Shown one piece after another: positions 9,632-18,480 of a stretch of 64,000 bases of DNA. The position numbers and the translations under genes were made by a program. Source of the stretch: Saprospiraceae bacterium (GTDB lineage: Bacteria > Bacteroidota > Bacteroidia > Chitinophagales > Saprospiraceae); NCBI GenBank assembly GCA_016715985.1, contig JADJXD010000001.1, positions 4,526,001 to 4,590,000 on the forward strand, in the 5' to 3' direction. The notes under the pieces were generated by a model that did not search any database, was not told the origin of the DNA, and worked only from the letters and a program-made list of their open reading frames with translations. Position 1 is the first letter of the stretch. Each line of letters opens with the position of its first letter.

Positions 9632-10585
9632 ATGAACATTGTTTTTCTGGACGCTTACACTCTAAACCCCGGTGACCTAAGTTTTTCCGGATTGGAAGCT
9701 TTGGGCAATTTTAAGGCTTATGACAGGTCTGAGTCAAAAGACCTTCAAAGCAGGATGAAAAATGTGGAAGTCGCCATTGTCAATAAATTTCCGGTAAATG
9801 AGAAAACGCTCAACCTTATGCCCGATCTGAAATATATCGTCGTTGCTGCGACAGGTTATAATAATATCGATATAGAAACCGTAAAAAGGAAGAATATTCC
9901 AGTCAGTAATGTCAAAGGATACAGCACGGAAGGAGTTGCACAGCATGTGTTTGCGTCTATCATGACTCTGTTTAACAGAATTGCATATTATGATGAAAAG
10001 GTAAAGTATGGGGAATGGTCCACTTGTCCGGATTTCTGTTTTTACCATCATTCCATTCAGGAATTGAGCGGACTGACGATGGGCATAATCGGATATGGGG
10101 ATATTGGTAGTAGAGTGGGGGGCATTGCTCACGCTTTTGGGATGAAAGTGCTGGCATCTACGAGAAATCAGGATAAACCTAAACCTGATTTTATTAAATT
10201 TTCTGACCAAAATATCATTTTTAAAAATGCAGATATTATTACACTTCATGTACCATTAAGCGAGGAAACAAAAGAAATAATAAATCGGAATTCCTTATCG
10301 ACGATGAAAAAAAATGCAATCCTCGTGAATACCGCCAGAGGACCCTTGATCAATGAATCAGATTTATTAGATGCTTTGAACGAAAAAACAATCTCCGGAG
10401 CTGTTTTGGATGTGCTCTCAAAAGAACCTCCCGAAAATGACAATCCACTTTTGAAACATCCAACTGTTTTAATTACGCCGCACATTGCATGGGCGGGGCT
10501 GCAATCACGACAACGATTGTTAAATGGTCTGATTGAAAATATATCGCAATATCAAAAAGGGGAAATTTTGAATCGGGTAGTTTAA
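9632..10585 (+). CDS. D-2-hydroxyacid dehydrogenase (glycerate/hydroxypyruvate type)
   Basis: A 317-residue NAD(P)-dependent dehydrogenase. The Rossmann motif is GIIGYGDIGSRVGGIA (about 152-167); catalytic Arg in NTARGPLINE, Glu in KEPPENDNPL and His in ITPHIAWAG form the family triad. Length and motifs fit glycerate dehydrogenase/hydroxypyruvate reductase, but other 2-oxoacids cannot be excluded. It diverges from the OMP gene and converges on proB with only 6 bp between stops. Confidence 0.9.
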   Translation: MNIVFLDAYTLNPGDLSFSGLEALGNFKAYDRSESKDLQSRMKNVEVAIVNKFPVNEKTLNLMPDLKYIVVAATGYNNIDIETVKRKNIPVSNVKGYSTEGVAQHVFASIMTLFNRIAYYDEKVKYGEWSTCPDFCFYHHSIQELSGLTMGIIGYGDIGSRVGGIAHAFGMKVLASTRNQDKPKPDFIKFSDQNIIFKNADIITLHVPLSEETKEIINRNSLSTMKKNAILVNTARGPLINESDLLDALNEKTISGAVLDVLSKEPPENDNPLLKHPTVLITPHIAWAGLQSRQRLLNGLIENISQYQKGEILNRVV

Positions 10586-10591
10586 AAGACA

Positions 10592-11365
10592 TTAAGCTTT
10601 AGCCGGAATCCTTGTAAATTTGGTAGTTCCATCCATTGCTTTTAGCATAAAATTATCTTCCAGACCATTAACCAACCAGGTTTCAATGCCTGCTTCGGAT
10701 GCTAACCTTGCAGATTCCAATTTTGATTTCATACCGCCGGAACCTAAATCAGATTTACTGTCATCTATTTGTTCTATGATAGTTTGGACATCATCCAGTA
10801 CAGGTATGGTTTCATCAGGTTGATGGTTGTTTAATTTATACACACCGGAAGTGTTGGTCGCCAAAATCATCAGATCTGTTTTGGTTAGCCGTGCGGTAAG
10901 AGAAGCCAGTTTGTCATTATCCCCGAATTTTATTTCTTCGGTCGCAACCGTATCGTTTTCATTGATAATCGGAATGTAATTATTGGCTATCAATGTTTTG
11001 ATAGTATTGACAATGTTGTCCCTGCTGGTTTGTCTTTCAAAATCATTGTAAGAAAGAAGACACTGCGCAGTGTGTAATTTGAAATCGTGAAAACAGTCCT
11101 GTATAATCCGCATCAGATGAGGTTGGCCGATTGCCGCCAATGCTTGTTTTACCTCAATATCCTGACCGGCATCATGGAGGTAAACAAATTGCCTGGCAAC
11201 AGCTATCGCACCTGAACTGACAATGATGAAATCATACTTATCTTTCAATTTCAGGATTTGTCTGCCTATGTCTTCGAGTTTACCCCTTGATATGGAAGTA
11301 GTACTTTTTGTAAGTGTTCCTGTCCCTAATTTGAGTAGAATTAATTTTTTATCTGATTTGTCCAT
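10592..11365 (-). CDS. proB: Glutamate 5-kinase, short form without PUA domain
   Basis: Amino-acid kinase of 257 residues that phosphorylates glutamate in the first step of proline synthesis. The N-terminal KLGTGTLTKS, VSSGAIAVAR, and the INENDTVATEEIKFGDNDKL segment that binds glutamate and metal are all visible, as is SDLGSGGMKSKLESA. The C-terminal PUA domain of E. coli-type enzymes (about 100 residues) is missing, as in several lineages with a short ProB. Its start lies 17 bp inside the end of proA, so the two are translated together and proline synthesis is coordinated. Confidence 0.93.
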   Translation of the reverse strand: MDKSDKKLILLKLGTGTLTKSTTSISRGKLEDIGRQILKLKDKYDFIIVSSGAIAVARQFVYLHDAGQDIEVKQALAAIGQPHLMRIIQDCFHDFKLHTAQCLLSYNDFERQTSRDNIVNTIKTLIANNYIPIINENDTVATEEIKFGDNDKLASLTARLTKTDLMILATNTSGVYKLNNHQPDETIPVLDDVQTIIEQIDDSKSDLGSGGMKSKLESARLASEAGIETWLVNGLEDNFMLKAMDGTTKFTRIPAKA

Positions 11366-12530
11366 TTCCTTTGATATACCATTTATTGGATACTAGGTGT
11401 TGCGTCCCCAACGGCCCTCTGTGATGTAATTTGTCTGTGCTGATAGCCAATTCTGCCCCTAATCCCAGAGAACCACCATCTGTGAATCTGGTGGATACAT
11501 TATGATAAACTGCTGCTGCATCGACTTTTTCCATAAAATCATTTGCTATAGTTTCGGTTTCTGTCATAATCGTGGCAGAGTGTTTACCTGAATGTGTATT
11601 GATTTTGTTTATCGCATCTTCTATTCCTGCCACTTCGGACAACATGATGATGTTATCTAAATACTCTGTTTCCCAATCTGATTTTTCGGCAGCAATAGTA
11701 TTCTTAAAAACGGACGGATCGGTTGATTTTATTAATACATTATGCTCTTTCAATGCTTTGATTAGTAGATCTGCAAATTGTAATTTATCCGGTAGCTCAT
11801 TGTCAATCAACACTTTATCCAATGCATTACAAGCTGAAATTTTACTGGTTTTAGCATTTATAATCACATTTATCGCTTTATCCTGATTCGCGGCTTCATG
11901 AACATACAGGAAATTATTCCCTCTGCCACTGACAATAACCGGACAGGTAGCGTTTTGTCTCACAAATTGTATCAACAGATCGCCGCCTCTTGGTACAATT
12001 AAGTCGTACTCATTCTGAGCATTCTTCAGTAATTCCTGCGTTTCTGATCTGGTCAATGCAAGATACTGAATATAATCTGAGGCGACGTTATTTTCTGTCA
12101 GTGCTGAATGCCAGCATTTCATCAGTTCAAGATTGGTTCTTTGAGATTCTTTGCCCCCTTTTAAAGCGATTTTATTACCTGCTTTGAATGCGATGGCAGC
12201 AGCTTCCACCGTTACATCCGGCCTTGATTCGTAAATGATCAGGATTTTTCCGAATGGGCAACTTCTGTTTTCAACAGTCATACCATTCGCATGATCTAAG
12301 GCGTAAAGTAATTTGCCTACAGGATCTTCTGAAGATGCAACTTCCAACAATGAGGTGATCATGTCGTCTATTTTCTGTTGATTAACATATAATCTGTCTT
12401 TTAAAGCGACATCATTTAAAGCAAAATCCTGCAAATCTCTTTGATTAGCTGACAGTATACTTTCTCTGTTAACTTCGATATATTGTGAAGCGGAAATTAA
12501 AACCTTATTTTTTTGTTCAGTGGACAGCAT
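11349..12530 (-). CDS. proA: Glutamate-5-semialdehyde dehydrogenase
   Basis: Gamma-glutamyl phosphate reductase of 393 residues, acting just after ProB in proline synthesis. The catalytic Cys lies in KTSKISACNALDKVLID, followed by the late motif RFTDGGSLGLGAELAISTDKLHHRGP, both typical. Gene order proA-proB with a 17-bp overlap. A TAnnTTTG element at 12547-12554 gives a very short leader. Confidence 0.95.
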   Translation of the reverse strand: MLSTEQKNKVLISASQYIEVNRESILSANQRDLQDFALNDVALKDRLYVNQQKIDDMITSLLEVASSEDPVGKLLYALDHANGMTVENRSCPFGKILIIYESRPDVTVEAAAIAFKAGNKIALKGGKESQRTNLELMKCWHSALTENNVASDYIQYLALTRSETQELLKNAQNEYDLIVPRGGDLLIQFVRQNATCPVIVSGRGNNFLYVHEAANQDKAINVIINAKTSKISACNALDKVLIDNELPDKLQFADLLIKALKEHNVLIKSTDPSVFKNTIAAEKSDWETEYLDNIIMLSEVAGIEDAINKINTHSGKHSATIMTETETIANDFMEKVDAAAVYHNVSTRFTDGGSLGLGAELAISTDKLHHRGPLGTQHLVSNKWYIKGNGQIR

Positions 12531-12546
12531 GCAATCTTTTGAAAGG

Positions 12547-12554
12547 CAAAGGTA
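12547..12554 (-). promoter_or_regulatory. -7 element for proA-proB
   Basis: Reverse-strand TACCTTTG, 16 nt before the proA ATG at 12530. Confidence 0.55.
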
Positions 12555-12693
12555 GTATTAAGTCCTGATAAATCAAGATTATAAGGATCTCAAAAAAGGA
12601 GGATATTTAAATTACAATGAATCATTTAAAAAAGAGTGTAGAACAAATTGCACCGACATTAAAGCTTAAATGTAATTGAAGTATAACAATTTT

Positions 12694-12735
12694 GCATCCC
12701 GCAACCCTCATTCCCTACAGGGACGACCTTCCCGC
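12694..12735 (+). repeat. Dispersed repeat A, copy 1 (GCATCCCGCAACCC type)
   Basis: GCATCCCGCAACCC followed by TCATTCCCTACAGGGACGA recurs near 18306. The core CCCTnnAGGG is a short palindrome. This copy lacks the 24-bp palindrome that splits the second copy. Confidence 0.7.
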
Positions 12736-12804
12736 TTTTAAAAAGTACATTTGTTATACACACATTAAAAACACCTTGAAAGTGTTAACAAATATTGCCT
12801 TACT

Positions 12805-12876
12805 TTAGCCCAAATTTCTGAAAAAGAGTCCCAGCCGCAACAACTGGAAGACAATTAAAATCGCTGTTAAACCCAT
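12805..12876 (-). CDS. Possible 23-residue membrane microprotein downstream of oxidase subunit III
   Basis: An ATG at 12876, 12 bp after the stop of the oxidase subunit gene and on the same strand, opens a 23-codon frame of almost uninterrupted hydrophobic residues (MGLTAILIVFQLL, then RLGLFFRNLG) ending in TAA. Tiny single-helix subunits accompany several terminal oxidases in other bacteria (CydX, CcoM), so the position is suggestive. It may equally be chance in a 370-bp gap; no conservation data are available here. Confidence 0.25.
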   Translation of the reverse strand: MGLTAILIVFQLLRLGLFFRNLG

Positions 12877-12888
12877 TGTGTTATAAAT

Positions 12889-13482
12889 TCAAATCAGATA
12901 ATTGGCTAAAAAAAACAAAACCAGATAGATCCACAATCCATCCAGAAAATGCCAGTAAATATTGAGTAAATCCAGTTTTCTTTTCTTATCTACATCTGCA
13001 AAATATAAAAATACGGTGACAGGCGTTTTCATTTTTTTATATGCTACATATATAAATCCTGCCAAAAATGGAATTCCGGCGATAAGATGCAAAAAATGCA
13101 AACCGGATATCAGATACATATACGAAGCTAAAGTGCTGTAATTGAGTAAAATATCACTGTCAACCAATTGTTTCCATGCCAAGATCTGTGCTGCAAGGAA
13201 GCCCAACGTTAGTATCAAAGTGAAAATGAGTGATTTTTTATAAAGTTCCGTATCATCATCGAAATATGCCTTTTTTGCTTTCATTAGGGCAAGACTACTC
13301 CCTACTATCAGCACAGTATTGAAATAAAACAACGAAGGTAGTTGAACAGGGTCAATGTCTTGCTGTATTCTGTTGTACAGATATGCTCCTGAAAATCCAA
13401 GAAAAAGTGCTGTAATACCTGCAATACTCAGAAACATCATAATGTAATGCGGGTGTATCAAATATTTTCGTTCGACTGCCAT
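12889..13482 (-). CDS. Heme-copper oxidase subunit III-like protein
   Basis: A 197-residue membrane protein with five predicted helices. The pattern HPHYIMMFLSIAG at the N-terminus, SGLHFLHLIAGIPFLAGFIYVA in the middle and NIYWHFLDGLWIYLVLFFL at the C-terminus match cytochrome c/quinol oxidase subunit III (CoxC/CyoC-like), of the short form. Subunit III stabilises the oxidase and does not bind the redox centres. The catalytic subunits are not in this window, so this is an isolated copy. The start at 13482 gives MAVERKYLIHPHY, consistent with the family. Confidence 0.87.
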   Translation of the reverse strand: MAVERKYLIHPHYIMMFLSIAGITALFLGFSGAYLYNRIQQDIDPVQLPSLFYFNTVLIVGSSLALMKAKKAYFDDDTELYKKSLIFTLILTLGFLAAQILAWKQLVDSDILLNYSTLASYMYLISGLHFLHLIAGIPFLAGFIYVAYKKMKTPVTVFLYFADVDKKRKLDLLNIYWHFLDGLWIYLVLFFLANYLI

Positions 13483-13634
13483 ACAAATTAATTGTTGTTT
13501 TTATCTTTTGTTGACTAAACATTACACGTACTAAAAGGTTTGTTTTTAAATTGAAGCAAAATGGCATGTTACATGCATAGCTTCTTTTGGATTAAATTTA
13601 GCTGATTACTTTTCAGTTTTTTGCCAAATTCAAT

Positions 13635-13642
13635 TACATTTG
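13635..13642 (+). promoter_or_regulatory. -7 element for pdhB
   Basis: TACATTTG, 21 nt before the ATG at 13664. Confidence 0.6.
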
Positions 13643-13663
13643 CGAAAATTTAAATAAAATCTT

Positions 13664-14650
13664 ATGTCCAGATTAATTACCTTAAGAGATGCTCTCGGAG
13701 AAGCTATGTCAGAAGAAATGCGAAGAGATGACAGAGTGTTTTTGATGGGAGAAGAAGTAGCAGAGTATAATGGAGCTTACAAAGTGAGCAAGGGAATGCT
13801 GGAAGAATTTGGTCCGAAAAGGGTGATCGATACACCTATTGCAGAGTTGGGTTTTGCAGGTATCGGAGTAGGTGCTGCGATGAATGGTCTCAGACCCATC
13901 ATAGAATTTATGACCTGGAATTTCGCTGTTTTGGCGTTTGATCAGATCGTAAACAATGCAGCAAAAACACTTTCTCAATCAGCCGGACAGTTCAGTTGCC
14001 CGATAGTGTTCAGAGGGCCATCCGGATCTGCAGGTCAGTTGGCACAACAACATTCACAAACATTTGAAAGCTGGATGGCCAATATTCCGGGTATAAAAGT
14101 TATCTCCTGTATTGATCCTTATGATGCAAAGGGGTTGCTAAAATCAGCGATTCGGGACAACGATCCTGTGTGTGTAATGGAATCTGAACAAATGTACGGC
14201 CTGAAAGGAGAAGTTCCGGAAGGTGAATATCTGGTTCCGATAGGGAAAGCAATTGTAAGACGAGAAGGTACAGATGTCACGATTGTTTCTTACAATAAGA
14301 TGATGGAAGTTGCCAAAGAAGCTGCCAAAGAACTGGAGAAGCAAGGCATTTCTGCCGAAGTGATAGACCTCAGGACGATAAGACCATTGGATCACAAAAC
14401 CATCGTGGAGTCAGTGAAAAAAACCAACAGATTGGTTGTCGTGGATGAAGCATGGCCATTTTCAGGAATCTCTGCTGAAATTGCTTACGAAATTCAGAAG
14501 TATGCTTTTGATTATCTGGACGCACCTGTGACAAGAGTCAACAGCGCTGATACATCATTACCTTATGCACCTACATTCTTAGACGAGTATCTGCCAACAC
14601 CGGCAAAAGTAATCAAAGCCGTGAAGGAAGTGATGTATATGAAGGCCTGA
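13664..14650 (+). CDS. pdhB: Pyruvate dehydrogenase E1 component, beta subunit
   Basis: A 328-residue thiamine-diphosphate enzyme subunit of the alpha2-beta2 E1 type. MGEEVAEYNGAYKVSKGM (about 28), DTPIAELGFAGIGVGAAMNGL, the QLAQQHSQTFESWMANIPG stretch and the C-terminal VDEAWPFSGISAEIAYEI follow the PdhB pattern rather than the branched-chain one. It decarboxylates pyruvate with the alpha subunit and feeds the E2 core. Neither the alpha subunit nor E2/E3 is nearby, so the complex is encoded in scattered loci, which is common in this phylum. Confidence 0.93.
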   Translation: MSRLITLRDALGEAMSEEMRRDDRVFLMGEEVAEYNGAYKVSKGMLEEFGPKRVIDTPIAELGFAGIGVGAAMNGLRPIIEFMTWNFAVLAFDQIVNNAAKTLSQSAGQFSCPIVFRGPSGSAGQLAQQHSQTFESWMANIPGIKVISCIDPYDAKGLLKSAIRDNDPVCVMESEQMYGLKGEVPEGEYLVPIGKAIVRREGTDVTIVSYNKMMEVAKEAAKELEKQGISAEVIDLRTIRPLDHKTIVESVKKTNRLVVVDEAWPFSGISAEIAYEIQKYAFDYLDAPVTRVNSADTSLPYAPTFLDEYLPTPAKVIKAVKEVMYMKA

Positions 14651-14655
14651 TAGTA

Positions 14656-14985
14656 CTAAATATTCTTCATGGATTCATTCAGATCATTTAAATCTTTGAT
14701 GTTCAAAGTAATTTGTAATTCACCTTCATTAAACTGACTAAATACAATATTTTTAGAGTTATTAAAGATGTTATTCTGTTTTAGCTCCAAAATATCTTCA
14801 ATTGAAACCTGCAAAACCTCTTTAATTTTGTATAAATTGTTTATAGTTAAATGAGTATAACCATTTTCTATTCTGCTATATGCATTATCACTTAAACCTA
14901 AATGATCAGCTACGCTCTTTTGTAAGATATTTTTAGAAATCCTCAACTGTTTTATTCTTGCTGCAATTACGCCATTTTTATCCAT
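14656..14985 (-). CDS. XRE-family HTH transcriptional regulator
   Basis: A 109-residue protein. The N-terminal half is a Cro/C1-type helix-turn-helix (IKQLRISKNILQKSVADHLGLSDNAYSRIENGYTHLTINNLYKIKEVLQ, residues about 10-60); the C-terminal tail is short and uncharacterised. It ends 5 bp from the pdhB stop on the opposite strand and diverges from the Cys-rich lipoprotein at 15119, so it may control that gene. A housekeeping role for pdhB is unlikely. No phage genes accompany it. Confidence 0.85.
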   Translation of the reverse strand: MDKNGVIAARIKQLRISKNILQKSVADHLGLSDNAYSRIENGYTHLTINNLYKIKEVLQVSIEDILELKQNNIFNNSKNIVFSQFNEGELQITLNIKDLNDLNESMKNI

Positions 14986-15076
14986 TAGTTCTATTTTTTA
15001 AAAAGTGAGTTGCAAAATTCAATAATTAATTCCAAATATTGCATATTTAAATTGAAACATTTAATAATTATGATTA

Positions 15077-15084
15077 TATATTTG
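15077..15084 (+). promoter_or_regulatory. -7 element for the Cys-rich lipoprotein
   Basis: TATATTTG, 34 nt before the ATG at 15119, in the divergent region shared with the XRE regulator. Confidence 0.55.
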
Positions 15085-15118
15085 TTTTTAATTTTATAAA
15101 CTTAAAAAACTTAAAACA

Positions 15119-16021
15119 ATGAAAAATTTATTTTTTTTGATTCCGTTATTAATTTTTTGCTTCTCTTGTTCTAAAGATGATAAGCAATTGAAACTAAATG
15201 ATGAGTCTAACTTGTCTCAACAAACTACTTTAAGAACTTCATCAACTCCTTTTGTGTTTCAAGGACTTGTAATACCTGACGGTAGCACCATTGAAAAGGT
15301 TGATTCGAAATTAGTGAAAATACAGTTACCAAATACACATAAATTTGTTATTTTGAATGAAAACGATAGTATTCAATTCATTGGTGATATATGTATAACA
15401 TGCACTTGTAATAAATTTGATGCTAGTCCAATGCCCGAAGGAGTTGTAGGTTGCCAGCCTGAATTTAAAGGGTTTGATGTATATTGTGATATGTTTTCAC
15501 CATGTGTAGAGTGCATTACAACAAAAATTAAGTGCCCAACTAACTCAGTTTGGTCAAATATTGAAGTAATTGCTATTGTCAACTTGGAAAATAATTTAAG
15601 ATTGTTAAAAAATAATGAACAATTATCTGAATTTAATACTTTTAGTCATATAAATCTCGATTTTGCTAATCAATTATTTTCAATATTAAATATTAATAAA
15701 GAGATTATTAATCATACATTATTTGATTCTTTGTATTCCTATACTGAAGGTAATAGCGAGAATTTGGATTTATTTATTTTAGTTCACGATGTATTACTTC
15801 CAATAAAAGTTGATAAAAATTGGTTGGATCATTTGAAAGTTAATGGTAGTGATCTCCGAGGTGTAGAAGATACTGGTGGATTTGCGTGTTCTTGTTATTA
15901 TAGACTTGGAATAAACGAAAGTAATGATTTACCACCAGATGATACCTGCACTATATCATTTTGGTATGGGTGTCTCAATAAATGTCAAAGTAAATCATGT
16001 ATGATTAGGGTTCGTGGTTGA
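15119..16021 (+). CDS. Cysteine-rich putative lipoprotein of unknown function
   Basis: A 300-residue protein I do not recognise. The N-terminus MKNLFFLIPLLIFCFSC SKDD is a lipoprotein signal with the lipobox Cys near residue 17. The mature part has about 14 further Cys in two clusters: about 90-142 (CITCTC, then single Cys spaced 5-15 apart) and at the C-terminus (ACSCYY, then CTISFWYGCLNKCQSKSC). Such a density suggests disulfides or metal binding outside the cytoplasm. The next gene encodes an exported thioredoxin-like protein, which may help fold or reduce it. The region is clearly more AT-rich than its surroundings, which suggests acquisition. Confidence 0.75.
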   Translation: MKNLFFLIPLLIFCFSCSKDDKQLKLNDESNLSQQTTLRTSSTPFVFQGLVIPDGSTIEKVDSKLVKIQLPNTHKFVILNENDSIQFIGDICITCTCNKFDASPMPEGVVGCQPEFKGFDVYCDMFSPCVECITTKIKCPTNSVWSNIEVIAIVNLENNLRLLKNNEQLSEFNTFSHINLDFANQLFSILNINKEIINHTLFDSLYSYTEGNSENLDLFILVHDVLLPIKVDKNWLDHLKVNGSDLRGVEDTGGFACSCYYRLGINESNDLPPDDTCTISFWYGCLNKCQSKSCMIRVRG

Positions 16022-16367
16022 CAAAAGAAACTCTATATGTTTATTTAAATTTTGATGTCAAATTTTATTTCACTTTGTTAAAAAGGAAATATATTTTTAA
16101 ATCTTATATCTCGTTTTAAAAGATGTATAAAATGGTATTTAACCGTTGCTTAATATAAATTTAGTTATTTAGTATTCTGTCAAGATAATAAGTCATATTA
16201 AAAAAACTGTTTTTTTCAAGATTAAGGCAAAAAGTTAAGCATAGGTGTAGCTACGGTGAGTATTATTAACACTAGAAATTGGAAAAAAGAATTAATTAAA
16301 TATGTTCTTTATCTGGGCAAATTACCAATACAAAGGATGTTTGAATCACTTAAATTTTAAAATTTAT
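16022..16367. other. AT-rich intergenic stretch
   Basis: No ORF, repeat or hairpin of note. It holds the 5' region of the thioredoxin-like gene, without a clear TAnnTTTG element. Confidence 0.5.
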
Positions 16368-17534
16368 ATGGATTTATTTAAAGTGCTATTGTTTTTATTT
16401 ATATTTTTTTCATCTAATGGCAGCCAAGCTCAGCATCATTTTAATAACAAGCTATATTCCTTTCCTAAAAGCGAAAATTATAACCTTAATATTAGAATTG
16501 AAGCGAAACATAAAAAACTAACTGCACAGGATACGTTTTACAATACATACAGGTTTACAACAGAGAAAGATTCACAAACATTATTAGGATTGAATTTTAT
16601 TATTTATGATTCAATAAGAGCTACAATTCAAATTCTGAAAAAAAATAATTTCCAAAATTTGTTTTTAATTGATTCAACTTTATTGCATTATCCTGATAAC
16701 TTTGTTACTGAAAAATATTTAAATGGAAACAGTGTCAGATTATTACTTTATGATATTTCAAATTTTGATTTAAACTCAAAATTACAAAATGACTCAACTT
16801 TAGTGTCTTGGAGTTTAGAACACAACATAATTAATCATGAATTTATATTTACCCACAGACATTGCAGACTTGATTTGGATTCAAAGTATGAAAATCAGTA
16901 TGTTTTTTCTGACTCGGATTTTAAATTAAAAAAGATAAAAAGTGAGGTATGGTGGAAGGGTTTGACACAGTTTGATGAATACAAATTAACTGAACTAAAT
17001 TCTTCTGGTGATTTTTTTAATGATGAATTGGGCAGAATTCAGAGCACTTTAAGTAGCTATAAATTTCGGTATTTTGAAGATACAAAAAGTGATAAACAAA
17101 GTGACTCTTCTTACCTGAAGGAAGGGAACGAAATATTATTTTCTGATATATCCGCTATCAAGGATGTCAACTTCACTGAAGAAGATTGTAAAAATGGAAT
17201 TATCCTTTATTTTTGGTTTACAAATTGCGGCCCTTGTGCAAATACTTCACCCATCATTGATAGTCTTCACAGGATTTCTGAATTGAACAGTTTTAAAGTT
17301 CTCACTTTCAACACATTTGACACAGATGAAAAAGTTCAAAGATTTATGACTAAAAAGGACTATAAGTTTAGTGTTTATACAGATTATCCGGAATTTATGA
17401 AACATTACGAAATACATGGATATCCGACCATCGTTGTAATTAAAAATAACCGAATTAAGCAGGTATATAAAGGTTATGGTCCCGGGTTAAATTTCTATGA
17501 CGGTATTTTGAAAGACCTGAGTATTCAAAACTAA
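16368..17534 (+). CDS. Exported TlpA/thioredoxin-like thiol-disulfide oxidoreductase
   Basis: A 388-residue protein from the ATG at 16368, which opens a good signal peptide (MDLFKVLLFLFIFFSSNGSQAQ); an in-frame ATG at 16302 would bury it behind 22 hydrophilic residues. Residues about 25-255 are of unknown fold. The C-terminal 140 residues are thioredoxin-like: ILYFWFTNCGPCANTSPII holds the CxxC pair CGPC, and HGYPTIVVI the cis-Pro. This is the layout of Bacteroidota TlpA proteins that work in the periplasm. It follows the Cys-rich lipoprotein on the same strand. Confidence 0.85.
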   Translation: MDLFKVLLFLFIFFSSNGSQAQHHFNNKLYSFPKSENYNLNIRIEAKHKKLTAQDTFYNTYRFTTEKDSQTLLGLNFIIYDSIRATIQILKKNNFQNLFLIDSTLLHYPDNFVTEKYLNGNSVRLLLYDISNFDLNSKLQNDSTLVSWSLEHNIINHEFIFTHRHCRLDLDSKYENQYVFSDSDFKLKKIKSEVWWKGLTQFDEYKLTELNSSGDFFNDELGRIQSTLSSYKFRYFEDTKSDKQSDSSYLKEGNEILFSDISAIKDVNFTEEDCKNGIILYFWFTNCGPCANTSPIIDSLHRISELNSFKVLTFNTFDTDEKVQRFMTKKDYKFSVYTDYPEFMKHYEIHGYPTIVVIKNNRIKQVYKGYGPGLNFYDGILKDLSIQN

Positions 17535-17548
17535 AAAATATATAGTCC

Positions 17549-18139
17549 TTACGCTCTGTTACAAAATCTGATCAGGCTTATATTATCTACCAGAATATTT
17601 CCTTTGTGGGCTACACTTCCATCTTTATAATAAGCTTCCAGATAGAGGTACTGGTAAGCTGATTTAGGTGTAAATTTGATGTTATATTTTTGCCAGTCAG
17701 TGTGTTTAATAAAGGGTGACTCAAAAACTAATTGTTCCATTGCACATTTAGATTCTCCCAGCCATATCCGCAATTTGATCGGATTGTTGTAGCCTGCATA
17801 AATTTCTGAAAAGCTCAGTTCTATTGAAAATTGATAACAAACATCTTTTTCAACAGCTTTATTCAGACGTTGTCCGATACTTTCAAAAGTACCATCTTCC
17901 CTCGTAATTAAACCCATAAAAGTGTTGCCTTCTGCCGGGGCATTCCATACGCCCCAAAATCCCGGGAGAATATCCGGAGTGGTATCTTCATTACAGGGCA
18001 TCCAACCTTTCGGGGTAGTGGCATCGGAAGGTTTGTCTTCAAAGGACGGATTGGCAACTCTGATTTGACCTGAAATCTGAATAGAAATGATAGTAAAAAC
18101 TATAAATCCTAATATTATTTTTTGTACCATTACCTGCAT
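17549..18139 (-). CDS. Secreted protein with galactose-binding-like beta-sandwich
   Basis: A 196-residue exported protein (signal MQVMVQKIILGFIVFTIISIQISG). The mature part starts IRVANPSFEDKPSD and goes through GWMPCNEDTTPDILPGFW, GNTFMGLITREDGTFESIGQ and, near the end, KGNILVDNISLIRFC. This pattern of 'N(P/G)SFE...GW...VDNISL' is typical of CBM4/9-like or galactose-binding domains attached to surface proteins. The domain stands alone with no catalytic part. Carbohydrate binding is possible but unproven. A second Met at 18130 is an equally good start. Confidence 0.7.
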   Translation of the reverse strand: MQVMVQKIILGFIVFTIISIQISGQIRVANPSFEDKPSDATTPKGWMPCNEDTTPDILPGFWGVWNAPAEGNTFMGLITREDGTFESIGQRLNKAVEKDVCYQFSIELSFSEIYAGYNNPIKLRIWLGESKCAMEQLVFESPFIKHTDWQKYNIKFTPKSAYQYLYLEAYYKDGSVAHKGNILVDNISLIRFCNRA

Positions 18140-18303
18140 TATATTTTGAAGGAAAGAAAATTGATCCTGTTTAAATCCTCCTTATAAACTTCTTTTTATC
18201 AAAAAAGTTAGCTTCAACAGTCTTTTCATTTTAGGTTTAACATAGTGTGTATAACTAATTACACAGCATTGTTTATTTAAGAACCAAAGAAATAATTGTA
18301 TTA

Positions 18304-18366
18304 ATGCATCCCGCAACCCCTGCCCGCTTCGGAGCAGGCGGGCTCATTCCCTAAAGGGACGATCTC
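18304..18366 (+). repeat. Dispersed repeat A, copy 2, split by a 24-bp palindrome
   Basis: GCATCCCGCAACC and CTCATTCCCTAAAGGGACGA match copy 1 at 12694, but are separated here by a 24-bp GC-rich palindrome at 18319-18342 whose arms are CCTGCCCGC and GCAGGCGGG. Removing exactly these 24 bp restores the copy-1 sequence. Confidence 0.8.
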
Positions 18367-18453
18367 CCCACATTAAAACAATTTGTAATAAAATGTGCAT
18401 TGTGTTTTACACACTTTAATTCAAATCGTATTCTGATTTTGTATAATATATTG

Positions 18454-18461
18454 TACATTTG
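18454..18461 (+). promoter_or_regulatory. -7 element for the ftsX cluster
   Basis: TACATTTG, 19 nt before the ATG at 18481. Confidence 0.6.
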
Positions 18462-18480
18462 CCCCTGAAAAATAAGCCGG

